Origin: Pseudobdellovibrionaceae bacterium
GTDB lineage: Bacteria; Bdellovibrionota; Bdellovibrionia; Bdellovibrionales; JAMPXM01
Direction of reading: 5' to 3'
Assembly: GCA_913776405.1 (NCBI GenBank)
Contig: CAJYOV010000489.1
Span: forward strand, 1 to 5,820
Length of the DNA: 5,820 nt
Shown here one piece after another: positions 5,490 to 5,820 of the stretch (within the stretch, counting starts at the first letter, position 1; each line of letters starts with the position of its first letter). The position numbers were made by a program, and so were the translations under genes. Below the pieces are notes generated by a model. The model was not told where the DNA came from, ran no database searches, and was given only the letters and a program-made list of their open reading frames with translations.

Positions 5490-5510
5490 TTAAGTCCAGG
5501 AAGGACTTAA
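5490..5510 (+). promoter_or_regulatory. Stem-loop holding the flhB ribosome binding site
   Basis: TTAAGTCC (5490-5497) pairs perfectly with GGACTTAA (5503-5510) around AGGAA. The likely ribosome binding site AAGGA (5501-5505), 8 nt before GTG 5514, is half in the loop and half in the right arm. A second AGGA (5498-5501) is exposed in the loop. The fold would limit ribosome access unless opened, for example by ribosomes arriving from fliR. Control of flhB translation is inferred from geometry only. Confidence 0.55.
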
Positions 5511-5513
5511 CGG

Positions 5514-5820
5514 TGGCAGACGACGGAGAAGAGAGAACGGAAGAGGCGACGGAGCAGCGGCGCCAAGACTTCCGCAAGCGAGGGCAAGTCGCGATGACTC
5601 GCGAGCTCGGCTCCGTCTTGATGCTCTTGGGATCCGCGATGGTTCTCTGGATGCTCGGCCGTTTCATGCTCCAACAAATCTCTGAAATCGTAACTGAGTC
5701 GATCGGGTCGTTCCTGATCACGGCCGCTCGCGAAGGCGACTATAAGCCTGCGGTTTGGTACGTCGGTAAAAAAGCGATCCTCGTGTGTGCGCCGCTCATG
5801 GGCTTGCTGTTCGTTACATC
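5514..5820 (+). CDS. flhB: Flagellar export switch protein FlhB, 5' end only
   Basis: FlhB is the inner-membrane protein of the export apparatus that switches substrate class from rod and hook proteins to filament proteins. About 102 N-terminal residues are visible before the window ends, out of roughly 350-390 expected. The start has the typical FlhB signature: acidic EERTEEATEQRRQDFRKRGQ (6-25), then VAMTREL, then a first membrane helix (about 33-53). A second helix begins near residue 86. The autocleavage site NPTH lies in the missing C-terminal part. The start is GTG 5514, with AAGGA 8 nt upstream; the acidic signature begins directly after it. flhA is the usual next gene in this kind of cluster but is not visible. 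Confidence 0.93.

Overview
The window is one stretch of a bacterial flagellar gene cluster, all on the + strand, plus the 3' end of an unrelated upstream gene. The order is suhB-like (3' end) | fliL - fliM - fliN - fliO - fliP - fliQ - fliR - flhB (5' end). The genes look intact; only the two at the window edges are cut. By eye the GC content is slightly above 50%. This gene order, the strong sigma-54-type promoter and the FliM/FliN sequence style suggest a Gram-negative of the old deltaproteobacterial sort, perhaps a Bdellovibrio relative. The lineage is an inference of modest confidence, because no rRNA or other marker gene is present.

Layout. Positions 1-337 encode the C-terminal part of an inositol-monophosphatase-family protein. 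Positions 338-609 are non-coding: a weak intrinsic-terminator-like hairpin with a T-run (397-422), three copies of a 9-nt element AGGTCGRGT (one distal, two forming a dyad), and a near-consensus sigma-54 promoter (555-570) just before fliL. Positions 610-5820 hold eight tightly packed flagellar genes, probably one transcript.

How the genes work together. FliM and FliN build the cytoplasmic C-ring (rotor switch). FliL sits in the inner membrane around the rotor and stator. FliP, FliQ, FliR and FlhB form the membrane core of the flagellar type III export gate. FliO is the membrane factor that helps FliP assemble. The operon therefore supplies the switch complex and the export gate, which suits an early flagellar transcript driven by RpoN and an enhancer-binding protein.

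I see no new biological system: the coding content is a conventional flagellar operon. The unusual material is mostly between the genes. Every intercistronic gap of about 50 nt or more carries a stem-loop (fliL-fliM, fliN-fliO, fliQ-fliR and two in tandem at fliR-flhB), while the tight junctions carry none. The largest is a 67-nt near-perfect inverted repeat between fliQ and fliR, and the last one partly buries the flhB ribosome binding site. Two proteins also have unusual low-complexity periplasmic segments: a His/Glu/Gly repeat in FliL and a long Ala/Ser/Thr-rich region in FliO.
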